Shown here piece after piece: positions 1 through 8,185 of a stretch of 64,000 nt of DNA. The notes under the pieces were generated by a model. It was not told where the DNA came from. It worked only from the letters and a program-made list of their open reading frames with translations, and searched no databases. Position numbers and translations under genes: made by a program. Numbering within the stretch: position 1 is the stretch's first letter; each line of letters begins with the position of its first letter. Source of the DNA: Deltaproteobacteria bacterium (GTDB lineage Bacteria > Desulfobacterota > Desulfobacteria > Desulfobacterales > JAFDMD01); contig JAFDMF010000002.1 of assembly GCA_019306065.1 (NCBI GenBank), positions 62,001-126,000 of the forward strand, written 5' to 3'.

Positions 1-41
1 CTTATATAATAATTTGTTATAAATCTTTAAGGAGAAATATT

Positions 42-334
42 ATGGCTGGAAAAAAATTGACGATTTTGATAAAAGCGGTATTTAAGGATTAGCAAAAAAT
101 AGGCCTGTTATCTACAAAATCGAAAATGCTCAAGGAAAAAATATCTATATAGAAGTGGCAAAACGGGGTCGAGTCGAAAAAAGATTGAAAGAGCATTTGC
201 CTGGCGGTAAAGATAAAATTTGAGGCGGAGTGAAAGTTGAAATTGCACAAAAGCCAAATATTGACGAAGCTTTAAAATCTGAAGCCAGAATTATTAAGCG
301 TCAACAACCAGCTCAAAACAAAAAAGGCAAATAA
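42..334 (+). pseudogene. decayed GIY-YIG-like endonuclease-domain gene
   Basis: A good ribosome site (GGAGAA at 31-36) precedes the ATG at 42, but the frame breaks at once. A run of seven A's at 51-57 looks one base short. Allowing for that, the continuing frame carries a TAA at 83-85 and a TGA at 221-223 and ends with a TAA at 332-334. The conceptual product contains RPVIYKIENAQGKNIYIEVA, then KRGRVEKRLKEHLPGG and a basic tail ending QNKKGK. This resembles short GIY-YIG-type nuclease proteins (VYKI...IYxGxAKRGR). Three independent lesions make this a pseudogene, not a sequencing slip. No function is expected. Confidence 0.6.
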
Positions 335-577
335 ACTTTATAAAAAATCACTCCGCCTGACTTGATAGAAGGCTCTTCAAACAAACCGATGTAATTATAC
401 AAATAAATTACGAGGCGGCATTGAAGCCGTTTTATATTTTTATAAGTTTTGCGATGGCGGATAATAATCCGCGTTATTCGATTAAGCGAGGATTAAAATT
501 TTTATCTAACGTAGAAATAAAGCAAAAGAGATACTTATAAATATAACTAAAAACAGCCAGATACCGGTATAAAATAT

Positions 578-1255
578 ATGCAAAAAACAAATTTAAAAAT
601 GGGATTATTCGGAGGAACTTTCGACCCTGTTCATATAGGACATATAAAAGGAGCGCTTCAACTTAAAAAAAAATTTGCTCTTGATAAAATAATGTTTATT
701 CCGGCTGCAATACCTCCTCATAAACAAACGGCACAGATTAGCAACGCAAAAAAAAGGCTTGATATGCTGCGCCTTGCTGTAAAGGATTATCCTTATTTTG
801 AAATTTCGGATATTGAAATAAAAAAAGACGGAATATCCTATTCCATAGACACCATCAATTATTTTATATCCGAATATCAAAAAGCCTCCCTTTTTTTTAT
901 TACGGGCTATGACGCTTTTATTGAACTCCATACTTGGAAATCTTATAAAAAGCTTCTAAACATCATACAATTTATAGTAATGGCAAGACCTAACCCGTCT
1001 TGTTCGGATAGCGATGCTATGAAATCAGACATTGATAACTATTTAAAAAAAACAATAGATTCGGAATATAAATTTTCCCAAAGCAAAAACACTTATCTGC
1101 ATTCGCAAAAAAAAAGGGTATTTTTTGCAGATATTTTGCCTACCGATATTTCATCTGCAAACATTCGATTAGCAGTAAAAAAAGGAAAAGATATAACAAA
1201 TGCCGTAACAAAAAAAACAGCCGATTATATAAAAAAAAACAGGCTATATTTATAA
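578..1255 (+). CDS. nadD: nicotinate-nucleotide adenylyltransferase NadD
   Basis: Transfers AMP from ATP to nicotinate mononucleotide to give deamido-NAD in cytosolic NAD synthesis. The 225-residue protein has the nucleotidyltransferase signature GLFGGTFDPVHIGHIKGA near the N-terminus, with the HxGH-type site, and an ISSANIRLAV segment near the C-terminus matching the family's ISSTxIR motif. Length is normal for NadD. It lies about 275 bp upstream of rsfS, the classical nadD-rsfS pairing; the obgE/proA genes often found upstream are absent here and a pseudogene occupies that side. The second ATG (598) is a possible alternative start. Confidence 0.93.
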   Translation: MQKTNLKMGLFGGTFDPVHIGHIKGALQLKKKFALDKIMFIPAAIPPHKQTAQISNAKKRLDMLRLAVKDYPYFEISDIEIKKDGISYSIDTINYFISEYQKASLFFITGYDAFIELHTWKSYKKLLNIIQFIVMARPNPSCSDSDAMKSDIDNYLKKTIDSEYKFSQSKNTYLHSQKKRVFFADILPTDISSANIRLAVKKGKDITNAVTKKTADYIKKNRLYL

Positions 1256-1294
1256 TGTTATAAAGAGGAAAGCCCCATGACCAAAAAGATATAG

Positions 1295-1330
1295 ACACAA
1301 AAAAGGATGATTATCAAAATAATAAAAAAA
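1295..1330 (+). repeat. dispersed AAAAAGGATGATTAT intergenic element
   Basis: An A-rich block followed by GATGATTATCAAAATAAT. Near-identical blocks lie at 11271-11312, and degenerate ones at 7818-7850, 21571-21600 (inverted), 39030-39058, 44469-44487 and 60597-60628. All are between genes. The rest of the 1256-1530 gap holds no ORF I can support. Confidence 0.55.
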
Positions 1331-1530
1331 TTTATCGCTTATTAAAAACATTTAAACACAAAAAAGAATAATAAAAGTCCGCCGGATAACAAAGTATTTT
1401 GTTCATTTTTATGGCTTGCTCAAATTTTAACCTCATCAATACTTAAAATATTTCGAGAATTAAAACTTGAGCATAACGCAGAAAACTGGTAAATTACAAA
1501 GTTATATAGCGGAACTTCAACAGAGGAATT

Positions 1531-1872
1531 ATGGAACAAAAATTAGAACTATACTTAAAAATCCTACTAAAAAGAAAAGCCCTTGACGTAGTAACCTTAA
1601 ATATCTCCGAAATAACCTCAATAGCAGATTATTTTATTATATGCAGCGCTACTTCAAATCGTCAGGCGGAAGCTATAGCCTCGCTATTGGTAAGCGACCT
1701 AAAAGATCATAAAATAAAACCGCTTTCGGTTGAAGGCGGTAACGAAAGCGGCTGGCATCTGATAGACTACGGCGACGTTATAATACATATCTTTTATAAA
1801 CCCGTCCGCGAGTTTTATAATCTCGAAGGATTATGGACGGGCGCTCCGATAGTTGAACATCAAAACCCTTAA
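1531..1872 (+). CDS. rsfS: ribosomal silencing factor RsfS (YbeB/Iojap family)
   Basis: RsfS binds ribosomal protein uL14 and blocks 30S-50S joining when nutrients are scarce. The 113-residue protein has the family core: ADYFIICSATSNRQAEAIAS, then EGGNESGWHLIDYGDVIIHIF and a final YNLEGLW segment. Length is typical. AGAGGAATT just before the ATG supplies the ribosome site. It follows nadD in the usual order and is followed four bases later, on the opposite strand, by apbE, so the two genes converge with almost no spacer. Confidence 0.95.
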   Translation: MEQKLELYLKILLKRKALDVVTLNISEITSIADYFIICSATSNRQAEAIASLLVSDLKDHKIKPLSVEGGNESGWHLIDYGDVIIHIFYKPVREFYNLEGLWTGAPIVEHQNP

Positions 1873-1876
1873 AAAA

Positions 1877-2905
1877 TTATTCCGCAATATAACCTCTAAA
1901 ACCGTTTGAGTAATAAACCGAAAATTTATTATCATCCTTATTGCGCATAATAATCTGGCATTCTACATCTTCCATACGGTTTATAAGCTCAAGCCCCCTT
2001 TTACGCCCCAAAACCATTAAACCTGTAGCAAGCCCGTCCGCCGTAATACAATCGGCGGCTATTACCGCAACGCTTGCGGGATTACATTTAACAGGCATAC
2101 AACTTCTCGAATCAATTATATGAGAAAACATCCTTTTATCCCTTTCAAAAAAAAACCTATAGTCTCCGCTTACCGCCATAGCTTTATTAAAAAGCTTCAC
2201 GCTATTATAAACTCTGCTTTCAAAAGCATCTTTTTCCGGCAGATTAATGCCCGCTCTCCATTTTTTACCATTTACCTTCAAGCCCTTTGCTTTTACCTCT
2301 CCGCCTATCTCTACAATAAAACTTTTAACCCCTTCTTTAGTCAACAAATTACAAATCTCGTCAACCGCATACCCCTTTGCTATTGATCCAAGATCAATAG
2401 TTATTCTTGCGTCCTTTTTAATAAGATATTTCTTATCCTTTATTGCAATCTTATCAAAGCCTACATACTCGGATACCCTTTTTATATCCTTTTTATCCGG
2501 CACACTATATACCTTCTTCCCGCTCGCTCCAAAACCCCACAAATCAACCGCCGGCTTTACAGACCCGTCCCATGCCCCTTCGGTAATCTTATATAAAAAA
2601 AAAGCCGTCTCCATCACTTGAGCAAAATCTTTCGATATTTCAAATAATTCTCCCTCGCTATCAAAAGCGTTAAACCTGCTTAACTCGCTTGTTTCAAGAA
2701 AAGCCGACATACCTGCTTCTATTTCCGAAAGTCTTTTATCTATTTTTAACCCAAGCTTATCCTTATTTACAAAAAATCCTACCGCAGCCTTTATATGATA
2801 AGAGGTTCCCATAGCTTTTCCAGCAATATCATACTCCTTTTTTCCGCATCCGAAAAAAAAAAAACAAAAAACCGCCGCAACCACAATAAATCTTTTTCTA
2901 ATCAT
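1877..2905 (-). CDS. apbE: FAD:protein FMN transferase ApbE, lipoprotein
   Basis: ApbE attaches FMN covalently to threonines of flavoproteins (RnfG/NqrC-type and related subunits) on the outer face of the inner membrane. The N-terminus is a lipoprotein signal with a Phe-rich core ending FFFFGC. The mature part begins with the family's GKAMGTSYHI. Other family signatures visible are WDGSVKPAVDLWGFG, ITIDLGSIAKGYAVD, a VEIGGEVKAKG strand and a C-terminal ADGLATGLMVLG. The 342 residues fit. The flavoprotein target is not in this window. A poly-A run (FFFFF codons) in the signal is worth noting but the frame is intact. Confidence 0.94.
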   Translation of the reverse strand: MIRKRFIVVAAVFCFFFFGCGKKEYDIAGKAMGTSYHIKAAVGFFVNKDKLGLKIDKRLSEIEAGMSAFLETSELSRFNAFDSEGELFEISKDFAQVMETAFFLYKITEGAWDGSVKPAVDLWGFGASGKKVYSVPDKKDIKRVSEYVGFDKIAIKDKKYLIKKDARITIDLGSIAKGYAVDEICNLLTKEGVKSFIVEIGGEVKAKGLKVNGKKWRAGINLPEKDAFESRVYNSVKLFNKAMAVSGDYRFFFERDKRMFSHIIDSRSCMPVKCNPASVAVIAADCITADGLATGLMVLGRKRGLELINRMEDVECQIIMRNKDDNKFSVYYSNGFRGYIAE

Positions 2906-2920
2906 ATAAGATACCCATAA

Positions 2921-2979
2921 CTGTTTCTCTGTTTATATTATGAGATTTCTCCTCGCTTTACTCATCGAAACGACATGGT
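2921..2979. repeat. dispersed GAGATTTCTC...CGAAACGACA element
   Basis: Member of the commonest intergenic repeat in the window: TATTATGAGATTTCTCCTCG followed by a variable CTTTACTCATCGAAACGACA block. Other copies are listed at 4535, 4620, 5214, 7757, 11309-11413, 19527, 21538, 43305, 51380 and 63167, in both orientations. The core CGAGC...GCGAG can form a short imperfect hairpin. Confidence 0.7.
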
Positions 2980-3002
2980 GAAAAAGCAATCCAAACAACA
3001 CA

Positions 3003-4403
3003 TTAAGAAATCTCTATAAATTCTAAAGCGGCTTTCAGCCTTTCAATAGTTTTCTCTTTTCCCAAAACCTCAACCATTTCAAAAATTCCTGGGCTTATAC
3101 TTTTGCCCGTAAGCGCGGCTCTTACAGGCGAAGCTATCTTTCCAAGCTTCAAACCGGTTCTTTTCATAATCTTTACAAATACCTTTTCCAGCCCCGCTTC
3201 CGAAAAATCATCTGTTTTTTCAAACTGTTCTATAACCATCAAAAAAATATCCTTTGCATCAGAATTTAAAAGCTTTCTCACCTTTTCGTCCTCAAAAGAT
3301 ATACTTTTTGCAAAATAAAACTCGGAACCTTCGGCAACATCCGCAAGCGTTTTACTCCTTTTATTTAAAGTTTTTATTACCCCTTCCATAAATCCGTTAT
3401 ACTCCGCTTCAATATCCTTATTCTTTAAAAACGGATTTAAATAAAAAAACAGCTTCTTCGGCTCCATTCCCTTTATATGATCCGCATTTAAAGCCAAAAG
3501 CTTATCTGTATCAAATACTCCGGCGGATCTGCCAATATTATTTAAAGTAAACTTTTCAATAAGGTCTTCTTTTGTAAAAAATTCCTGATCTCCGTAAGAC
3601 CATCCGAGTCGGACAAGATAATTTATCATAGCATCCGGCAGATAACCCATATCTCTGTATGCGGTCACAGACATAGCGCCGTGTCTCTTTGAAAGTCTTG
3701 CCTTATCCTTTCCCAAAACCATAGGTACATGCGCAAAAACAGGAAGCCTTGCGTACAAAGCATTATATAAAAGAATCTGTTTCGGAGTATTATTTACATG
3801 ATCGTCTCCTCTTATAATAGTGTTTATACCCATAGTTATATCATCTACCACAACTACAAAGTTATAAGTAGACGTTTTGTCGCTTCTTGCTATTATAAAA
3901 TCGTCCAGTTCCGAATTTTGAAAAACAATATTCTTCTTTACCGCATCTTCTAAAATCGTAACCCCGTCTAAAGGAGAAGCAAATCTTACCACGCTGTTTT
4001 CCCCTCTTTTCAATCCCAAATTTCTACACTTTCCGTCATATTTAGGCTTGCTTCCGGATTTCATAGCCTCCTGTCGAATCTTATCAAGCCTTTCCTGCGG
4101 ACAGTTACAATAATACGCCTGCCCAGAATCTATAAGTTTTTCTATATATTCTTCGTAAATAGAAAAACGTTGAGACTGAAAATAAGGACCTTCGTCATAA
4201 TCTATTCCGAGCCAGTTCAAAGCTTCTATAATAGCGTCAATCGATTCGTCTGTAGAGCGTTCCTTATCCGTATCCTCTATTCTTAAAATAAATTTTCCTT
4301 TATTATGACGGGTATAAAGCCAGTTAAATAAAGCTGTTCTCGCGCCTCCTACATGAAGATAACCGCTCGGACTCGGAGCAAATCTGGTAACTATTTCTTT
4401 CAT
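3003..4403 (-). CDS. gltX: glutamyl-tRNA synthetase
   Basis: Charges tRNA-Glu with glutamate in the cytosol. The 466-residue class I synthetase shows FAPSPSGYLHVGGARTALFN (HIGH-type motif HVGG) at the N-terminus, FHIHG-like RGDDHVNNTPKQILLYNAL, and the KMSKS-type loop KARLSKRHGAMS. Cys residues in YYCNCPQERL and DGKCRN may form the zinc site seen in part of the family. A gatA gene sits at 24.8 kb, so this enzyme may be non-discriminating and also charge tRNA-Gln for later amidation; that is inferred only from the presence of gatA. Confidence 0.96.
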   Translation of the reverse strand: MKEIVTRFAPSPSGYLHVGGARTALFNWLYTRHNKGKFILRIEDTDKERSTDESIDAIIEALNWLGIDYDEGPYFQSQRFSIYEEYIEKLIDSGQAYYCNCPQERLDKIRQEAMKSGSKPKYDGKCRNLGLKRGENSVVRFASPLDGVTILEDAVKKNIVFQNSELDDFIIARSDKTSTYNFVVVVDDITMGINTIIRGDDHVNNTPKQILLYNALYARLPVFAHVPMVLGKDKARLSKRHGAMSVTAYRDMGYLPDAMINYLVRLGWSYGDQEFFTKEDLIEKFTLNNIGRSAGVFDTDKLLALNADHIKGMEPKKLFFYLNPFLKNKDIEAEYNGFMEGVIKTLNKRSKTLADVAEGSEFYFAKSISFEDEKVRKLLNSDAKDIFLMVIEQFEKTDDFSEAGLEKVFVKIMKRTGLKLGKIASPVRAALTGKSISPGIFEMVEVLGKEKTIERLKAALEFIEIS

Positions 4404-4462
4404 CTTTTATTCCTTATATTATATTTAAATTTTATATAGCTATAATTAAGCAAAGCTGCAAA

Positions 4463-4490
4463 GTAGAGACGTTACATACAACCTCTCTAT
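4463..4490. repeat. degenerate copy of the GTAGAGACGTTG palindrome
   Basis: GTAGAGACGTTACATACAAC followed by CTCTCTAT. It differs by a few bases from the perfect copies at 31991-32018 and 39090-39117. The flanking TATAATTAAG...TTGCAAAGT-like sequence also recurs next to the 39090 copy, so the repeated unit is larger than the palindrome. Confidence 0.6.
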
Positions 4491-4534
4491 ATATCAAATT
4501 TTTAATCATAATTTATCATTAATCACATAAATCA

Positions 4535-4585
4535 CAGAGCAAACAATTATGAGATTTTTCCTCACTTTGTTCGTCGAAATGGCAC
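4535..4585. repeat. dispersed GAGATTTCTC-family element
   Basis: GAGCAAACAATTATGAGATT with a following CGTCGAAATGGCACG. Same family as 2921-2979. It lies within the 604-bp gap between gltX and rpmF (4404-5007), which is made up largely of repeats and holds no convincing ORF. Confidence 0.65.
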
Positions 4586-4619
4586 GTAAAAAAGAGGTTA
4601 AGTCTGCCAAAATAAAAAG

Positions 4620-4692
4620 TCTGTCATTTCGAGCAAAGCGAGAAATCCCTTTATTATGCGGAGCAAACAAGCTTTGAACATCTCCCTTATAA
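4620..4692. repeat. inverted GAGATTTCTC-family element plus GCGGAGCAAACAAGC block
   Basis: CTGTCATTTCGAGCAAAGCG continuing AGAAATCCC is the opposite orientation of the repeat at 4535. It is directly followed by GCGGAGCAAACAAGCTTTGA, a block seen again at 17262-17290 beside hslV (GCGGAGCAAACAAACTTGAA). Confidence 0.6.
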
Positions 4693-4904
4693 AAAAAAGC
4701 CCTTTTTTGATTTACTTAAAAGCAGACAAAAATTTTACCTCATTGAAAATTTAGCTGAGTTAAACAAAAACGACTAATGCAAAATTAGCAATAAGTCATT
4801 TGCAAGTCATTGACAAACCAATCCGCCATAAAATAATTTTTGCTCGGAATAACACACCAATATTGATAACACAAGAGAATATAAACATTTTTTTTAAAAA
4901 AAAC

Positions 4905-4932
4905 TTGACTTTATTTTTCAAACAAATATATT
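4905..4932 (+). promoter_or_regulatory. sigma70-type promoter of rpmF
   Basis: TTGACT at 4905-4910 and TATATT at 4927-4932, 16 bases apart, about 75 bases before the rpmF ATG. A ribosome site AGGAG lies at 4996-5000. Confidence 0.55.
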
Positions 4933-5007
4933 ACTAACTTCAAAATTACTTTTAAGTAATATTAAAATGTAAATTTTTATAAAAAACAAAATGTTAGGAG
5001 ATTACTA

Positions 5008-5190
5008 ATGGCTTTACCAAAACATAAAGTATCTAAGTCAAAACGAGACATGAGACGCACCCATAAAAAAATTGACGCTGCAAATGTAATGGCATGCCCA
5101 AAATGCGGAGAATATAAACTTCCTCACAACGCTTGCCCCGAATGCGGAGATTATAAAGGACGCATTGTAATAGAAAAAAATGAAGAATAA
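5008..5190 (+). CDS. rpmF: 50S ribosomal protein bL32
   Basis: Structural protein of the large ribosomal subunit. Sixty residues: the N-terminal ALPKHKVSKSKRDMRRTHKK segment is diagnostic, followed by a zinc ribbon CPKCGEYKLPHNACPECGDY with four cysteines. AGGAG is eight bases before the ATG. In many bacteria rpmF heads an operon with plsX, fabH, fabD, fabG, acpP and fabF. Here a truncated version of that order follows (fabG, acpP, fabF) with an acyl-CoA dehydrogenase inserted and plsX, fabH and fabD missing. Confidence 0.97.
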   Translation: MALPKHKVSKSKRDMRRTHKKIDAANVMACPKCGEYKLPHNACPECGDYKGRIVIEKNEE

Positions 5191-5213
5191 TACATAAAAA
5201 ACCTCTTTTTTTG

Positions 5214-5255
5214 CTTGTCATTTTAACGAGCGCAGCGAGGAGAAATCTCATAATT
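5214..5255. repeat. dispersed GAGATTTCTC-family element (inverted)
   Basis: CTTGTCATTTTAACGAGCGC then AGCGAGGAGAAATCTCATAA. It lies between rpmF and the acyl-CoA dehydrogenase and is one of the better conserved copies. Confidence 0.7.
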
Positions 5256-5338
5256 GTCTAAACTATAATTGAATGTGATTTATATGAATTCTGTGATTAA
5301 CTATGATAAATCGAAATATAACTATAGGAATATATTAG

Positions 5339-6997
5339 ATGAACAAAACTCCCGCGGGGCTTGATTCCGACTTACGGCAGATGATCCTACAAACCGTAAG
5401 CCGGCTAGAAAACAGCCTTCTTACAAAAGAAAAAATATCCGAGTTTGACCAAAAAGAGATATTTCCGGAAAAAATTATAAAAAAACTCCTTGCCGAAGAT
5501 ATAGGCTTACAGCTTCTTTTTATTCCAGAAAAATACGGAGGCCTCGGAGGAGGCGCAAGAGACTGCTGCGAAGTTACGGCAGAAATGGCGGGAATCTGTC
5601 TTGGAATAGCAACCGCTTTTTTTGCAATCCAGCTCGGAGCGGACCCTATTATTGTAGCAGGCACCGAAAAACAGAAAGCAAAATGGCTTACTAAAATAGT
5701 AAAAAAAAAAAATCTGGTAGCTTATGCGGTTACCGAAGCCGGCGCGGGAAGCAACCTTGCGGCTATTAAAACAAAAGCCGAACCTGTTTTTGACCAAAAC
5801 GGCAAAATAAAATCTTATATCATAAACGGAACAAAACAATTCATATCAACCGGCAAATATGCAAATTTTATCACCCTTTTGGCAAATACTCCGGAAGGTC
5901 CATCATTTTTTATAGTAGAAAAAAAAATGGAGGGGTTTAAAGCAGGAAAAGGGGAAAAAAAGCATGGCATAAAAGCTTCCAACACATCCCCTTTAACCTT
6001 CGATAACGTAATAATTCCTGCAGAAAACCTCATAGGAAACATTTCCGGAAAAGGTTTAAAACAGGCAAACAAAGTTTTTGGATATACCAGACTAATGGTG
6101 GCGGCTATGGCTTATGGCGCAGGAAAAACCGCTATGCAGATAGCCGTAAATTACGCTAAACAAAGAGTTCAGTTCGGAAGCCTGCTATCCGAAAAACAGG
6201 GCTATACCCATAAACTGATAATACCAAACATAGTAAAGCTTAACGCCGCAAAAGCATATATAGATCAGCTTGCTTATCTTATAGATCTAAAAAATAACGC
6301 CGAAGATTTTCATGTGGAAGGCTCAATAATAAAATATTTTGCCTCGGAAACCGCTAATCAAGCTGCAGACGACGCAATGCAGGCTTTGGGAGGCTACGGT
6401 TATATATCCGAATTCGAAGTGGAAAAAATAAAAAGAGATATAAAAATAACCTGCATCTACGAAGGAACAAGCGAAATCCAGCAAAATATAATAAGCGCAT
6501 TCAGATGGAAAAAAACTTGGAAAACAAAAGGCGGTTTTTATAAAGATATTGCAGACAAAATGAATGCAAAAAAGGCTTTGGAAAAAAACTGCGGAAGCCA
6601 ATATTACGCTCTTTGCGCCAATATATTGAATCGGCTTATACAAGAGGCTCATAAAAACAGACTTACCAGAAACCAATACATAATGTTTCTTATAGCCGAT
6701 ATAATAACCCATTTGGAAGTAGGCGTAAGCCTTGCGGAAAAAACATTAGATCTTTACGAAACCGATAAAAAAAAAGCCGAAAAAAGCGCTTTAATCTCAA
6801 AAATATTTGCAGGCGAAACTGCAATGCTAACCGCTGTTAATACCGCAAAAATAATAAAAGGATCAGGTTGTTTCGATACTAAAAAAGCAAATGAAATTCT
6901 AAAAGAGGTTTCTTATCATAAGCTTTTTGATGCATCCGAAAACAGCGTAAAAGACATGGATAAACTTGCAGATATAATATTCGAAAGAAAAATATGA
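5339..6997 (+). CDS. acyl-CoA dehydrogenase family flavoprotein
   Basis: FAD-dependent alpha,beta-dehydrogenation of an acyl thioester; electrons normally go to ETF. The 552 residues hold the acyl-CoA dehydrogenase fold in about residues 1-395: IPEKYGGLGGG, AYAVTEAGAGSNLAAIKTKA, GTKQFISTG, and the flavin/active-site block ALGGYGYISE...IYEGTSEIQQN, whose Glu near residue 375 is the usual catalytic base. A further 150 residues form a helical extension like that of long enzymes of the family. It overlaps fabG by four bases (ATGA). Its position at the head of a fatty-acid synthesis operon is unusual: it could tailor or recycle acyl chains, but the substrate cannot be read from sequence. Confidence 0.9.
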   Translation: MNKTPAGLDSDLRQMILQTVSRLENSLLTKEKISEFDQKEIFPEKIIKKLLAEDIGLQLLFIPEKYGGLGGGARDCCEVTAEMAGICLGIATAFFAIQLGADPIIVAGTEKQKAKWLTKIVKKKNLVAYAVTEAGAGSNLAAIKTKAEPVFDQNGKIKSYIINGTKQFISTGKYANFITLLANTPEGPSFFIVEKKMEGFKAGKGEKKHGIKASNTSPLTFDNVIIPAENLIGNISGKGLKQANKVFGYTRLMVAAMAYGAGKTAMQIAVNYAKQRVQFGSLLSEKQGYTHKLIIPNIVKLNAAKAYIDQLAYLIDLKNNAEDFHVEGSIIKYFASETANQAADDAMQALGGYGYISEFEVEKIKRDIKITCIYEGTSEIQQNIISAFRWKKTWKTKGGFYKDIADKMNAKKALEKNCGSQYYALCANILNRLIQEAHKNRLTRNQYIMFLIADIITHLEVGVSLAEKTLDLYETDKKKAEKSALISKIFAGETAMLTAVNTAKIIKGSGCFDTKKANEILKEVSYHKLFDASENSVKDMDKLADIIFERKI

Positions 6998-7737
6998 CAA
7001 AAGCAAAACGCACAATAGTGGTTACCGGAGGCTCAAGAGGCATAGGACGAGCTATAAGCTTGGAATTTGCGGATTCCGATATATGCGTATATTTCAATTA
7101 CCTTTCCAATAAAGCCGAAGCGGATAAAACAATAACGCTTATTAAAAAAGCCGGAGGCTGCGGATACGCTTTTAAAGCCGACATATCGGTATTTGACGAA
7201 GTTAAAACCTTTTTTGATAAAATTTTTCAACATACCGAAAAAATAGATATTTTGGTAAATAATGCCGGAATTTCCAAAAACGGACTTATACCCCTTTTAA
7301 AAGAAAGCGATTGGGATAAAACAATAAATACCAACCTAAAAGGGATTTTTTTATGCACAAAAATAGCGGCTAAAAAAATGATCCGCCAAAAATACGGCAG
7401 AATAATAAATATATCCTCCGTAGTAGGATTTACCGGCAGTGCGGGACAAGCAGGATATTCGGCTTCCAAAGCGGGAATAATAGCCTTTACAAAAAGCGCG
7501 GCTCAAGAGCTTGCATCCCGAAACATTACCGTCAATGCGGTAGCTCCCGGTTTTATCAATACAGATATGACCCGAGCTTTAACAGAAAAGGTAAAAAAAA
7601 AGATAGTGGCAAAAATCCCTTTAGAAAAAATAGGCGAAGATAGAAACGTAGCCGACGCGGTAAAATTTCTATCCTCCGAACAAGCCTCATACATTACGGG
7701 ACAGGTAATCCATGTAAACGGCGGAATGTATATGTAA
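6994..7737 (+). CDS. fabG: 3-oxoacyl-ACP reductase FabG
   Basis: NADPH-dependent reduction of 3-oxoacyl-ACP in fatty acid elongation. The 247 residues show the Rossmann motif VVTGGSRGIGRAIS, the NNAGISKNG turn, catalytic Ser in INISSVVG, and the catalytic YSASK in GQAGYSASKAGI. The C-terminal ITGQVIHVNGGMYM is typical. It overlaps the preceding dehydrogenase by four bases, implying translational coupling. acpP and fabF follow, which supports FabG over other SDR functions. Confidence 0.93.
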   Translation: MTKAKRTIVVTGGSRGIGRAISLEFADSDICVYFNYLSNKAEADKTITLIKKAGGCGYAFKADISVFDEVKTFFDKIFQHTEKIDILVNNAGISKNGLIPLLKESDWDKTINTNLKGIFLCTKIAAKKMIRQKYGRIINISSVVGFTGSAGQAGYSASKAGIIAFTKSAAQELASRNITVNAVAPGFINTDMTRALTEKVKKKIVAKIPLEKIGEDRNVADAVKFLSSEQASYITGQVIHVNGGMYM

Positions 7738-7756
7738 CCTTTGCCCTTTTTTTGCG

Positions 7757-7850
7757 GTGTAATGTCAACGAGCAAAACGAAGCGAAATCTCATAATAAAA
7801 ACATATTATTAAAGATGATTAAACACAAAAAAAAATGATTATGAAAGGAG
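7757..7850. repeat. two dispersed repeats in the fabG-acpP gap
   Basis: TGTAATGTCAACGAGCAAAA...GAAATCTCATAAT (7757-7797) is the GAGATTTCTC family. It is followed by GATTAAACACAAAAAAAAAT GATTATGAAAGGAG (7818-7850), the GATGATTAT element. The AAGGAG at the end of the second element also serves as the acpP ribosome site. Confidence 0.6.
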
Positions 7851-7858
7851 AACCAATA

Positions 7859-8089
7859 ATGTCAATTGAAGAGCAAGTAAAAGCAATAATAGCCGACAAA
7901 CTCGGTGTCAAGGAAGAAAACGTAGTGCCCGAAGCGTCATTTATAGACGATCTCGGAGCGGACTCGCTTGATCTGGTAGAATTAATAATGTCTATAGAAG
8001 AGAAATTCGACGTAGAAATTTCGGACGAAGAAGCTGAAAAAATCACCACATATAAAGACGTGCTGGAATATATTAAAAAACATTCTTAA
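7859..8089 (+). CDS. acpP: acyl carrier protein
   Basis: Carries growing acyl chains on a 4'-phosphopantetheine arm. Seventy-six acidic residues with the attachment serine at position 36 in [13 protein letters not shown] and the usual four-helix pattern. I chose the ATG at 7859 (MSIEEQVK) because AGGAG at 7846-7850 is eight bases upstream. An in-frame ATG at 7835 would add eight residues that include the ribosome site itself. It lies between fabG and fabF, as in most fab operons. Confidence 0.96.
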   Translation: MSIEEQVKAIIADKLGVKEENVVPEASFIDDLGADSLDLVELIMSIEEKFDVEISDEEAEKITTYKDVLEYIKKHS

Positions 8090-8185
8090 TTTCGGCAGGC
8101 ATCCTTAAAGTCCTTCAAAAATTAAAATCAAAAAAAGGAGAAAACGAACGCTTTTTATGCAAAAACCGAATAACAGGAAAAAAAA

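Noticed and set aside
42..334. TGA at 221-223 as another selenocysteine codon
   Set aside because: The same gene also has a frameshift and a TAA, the position is not a known Cys/Sec site in the family, and no SECIS-like stem was visible.
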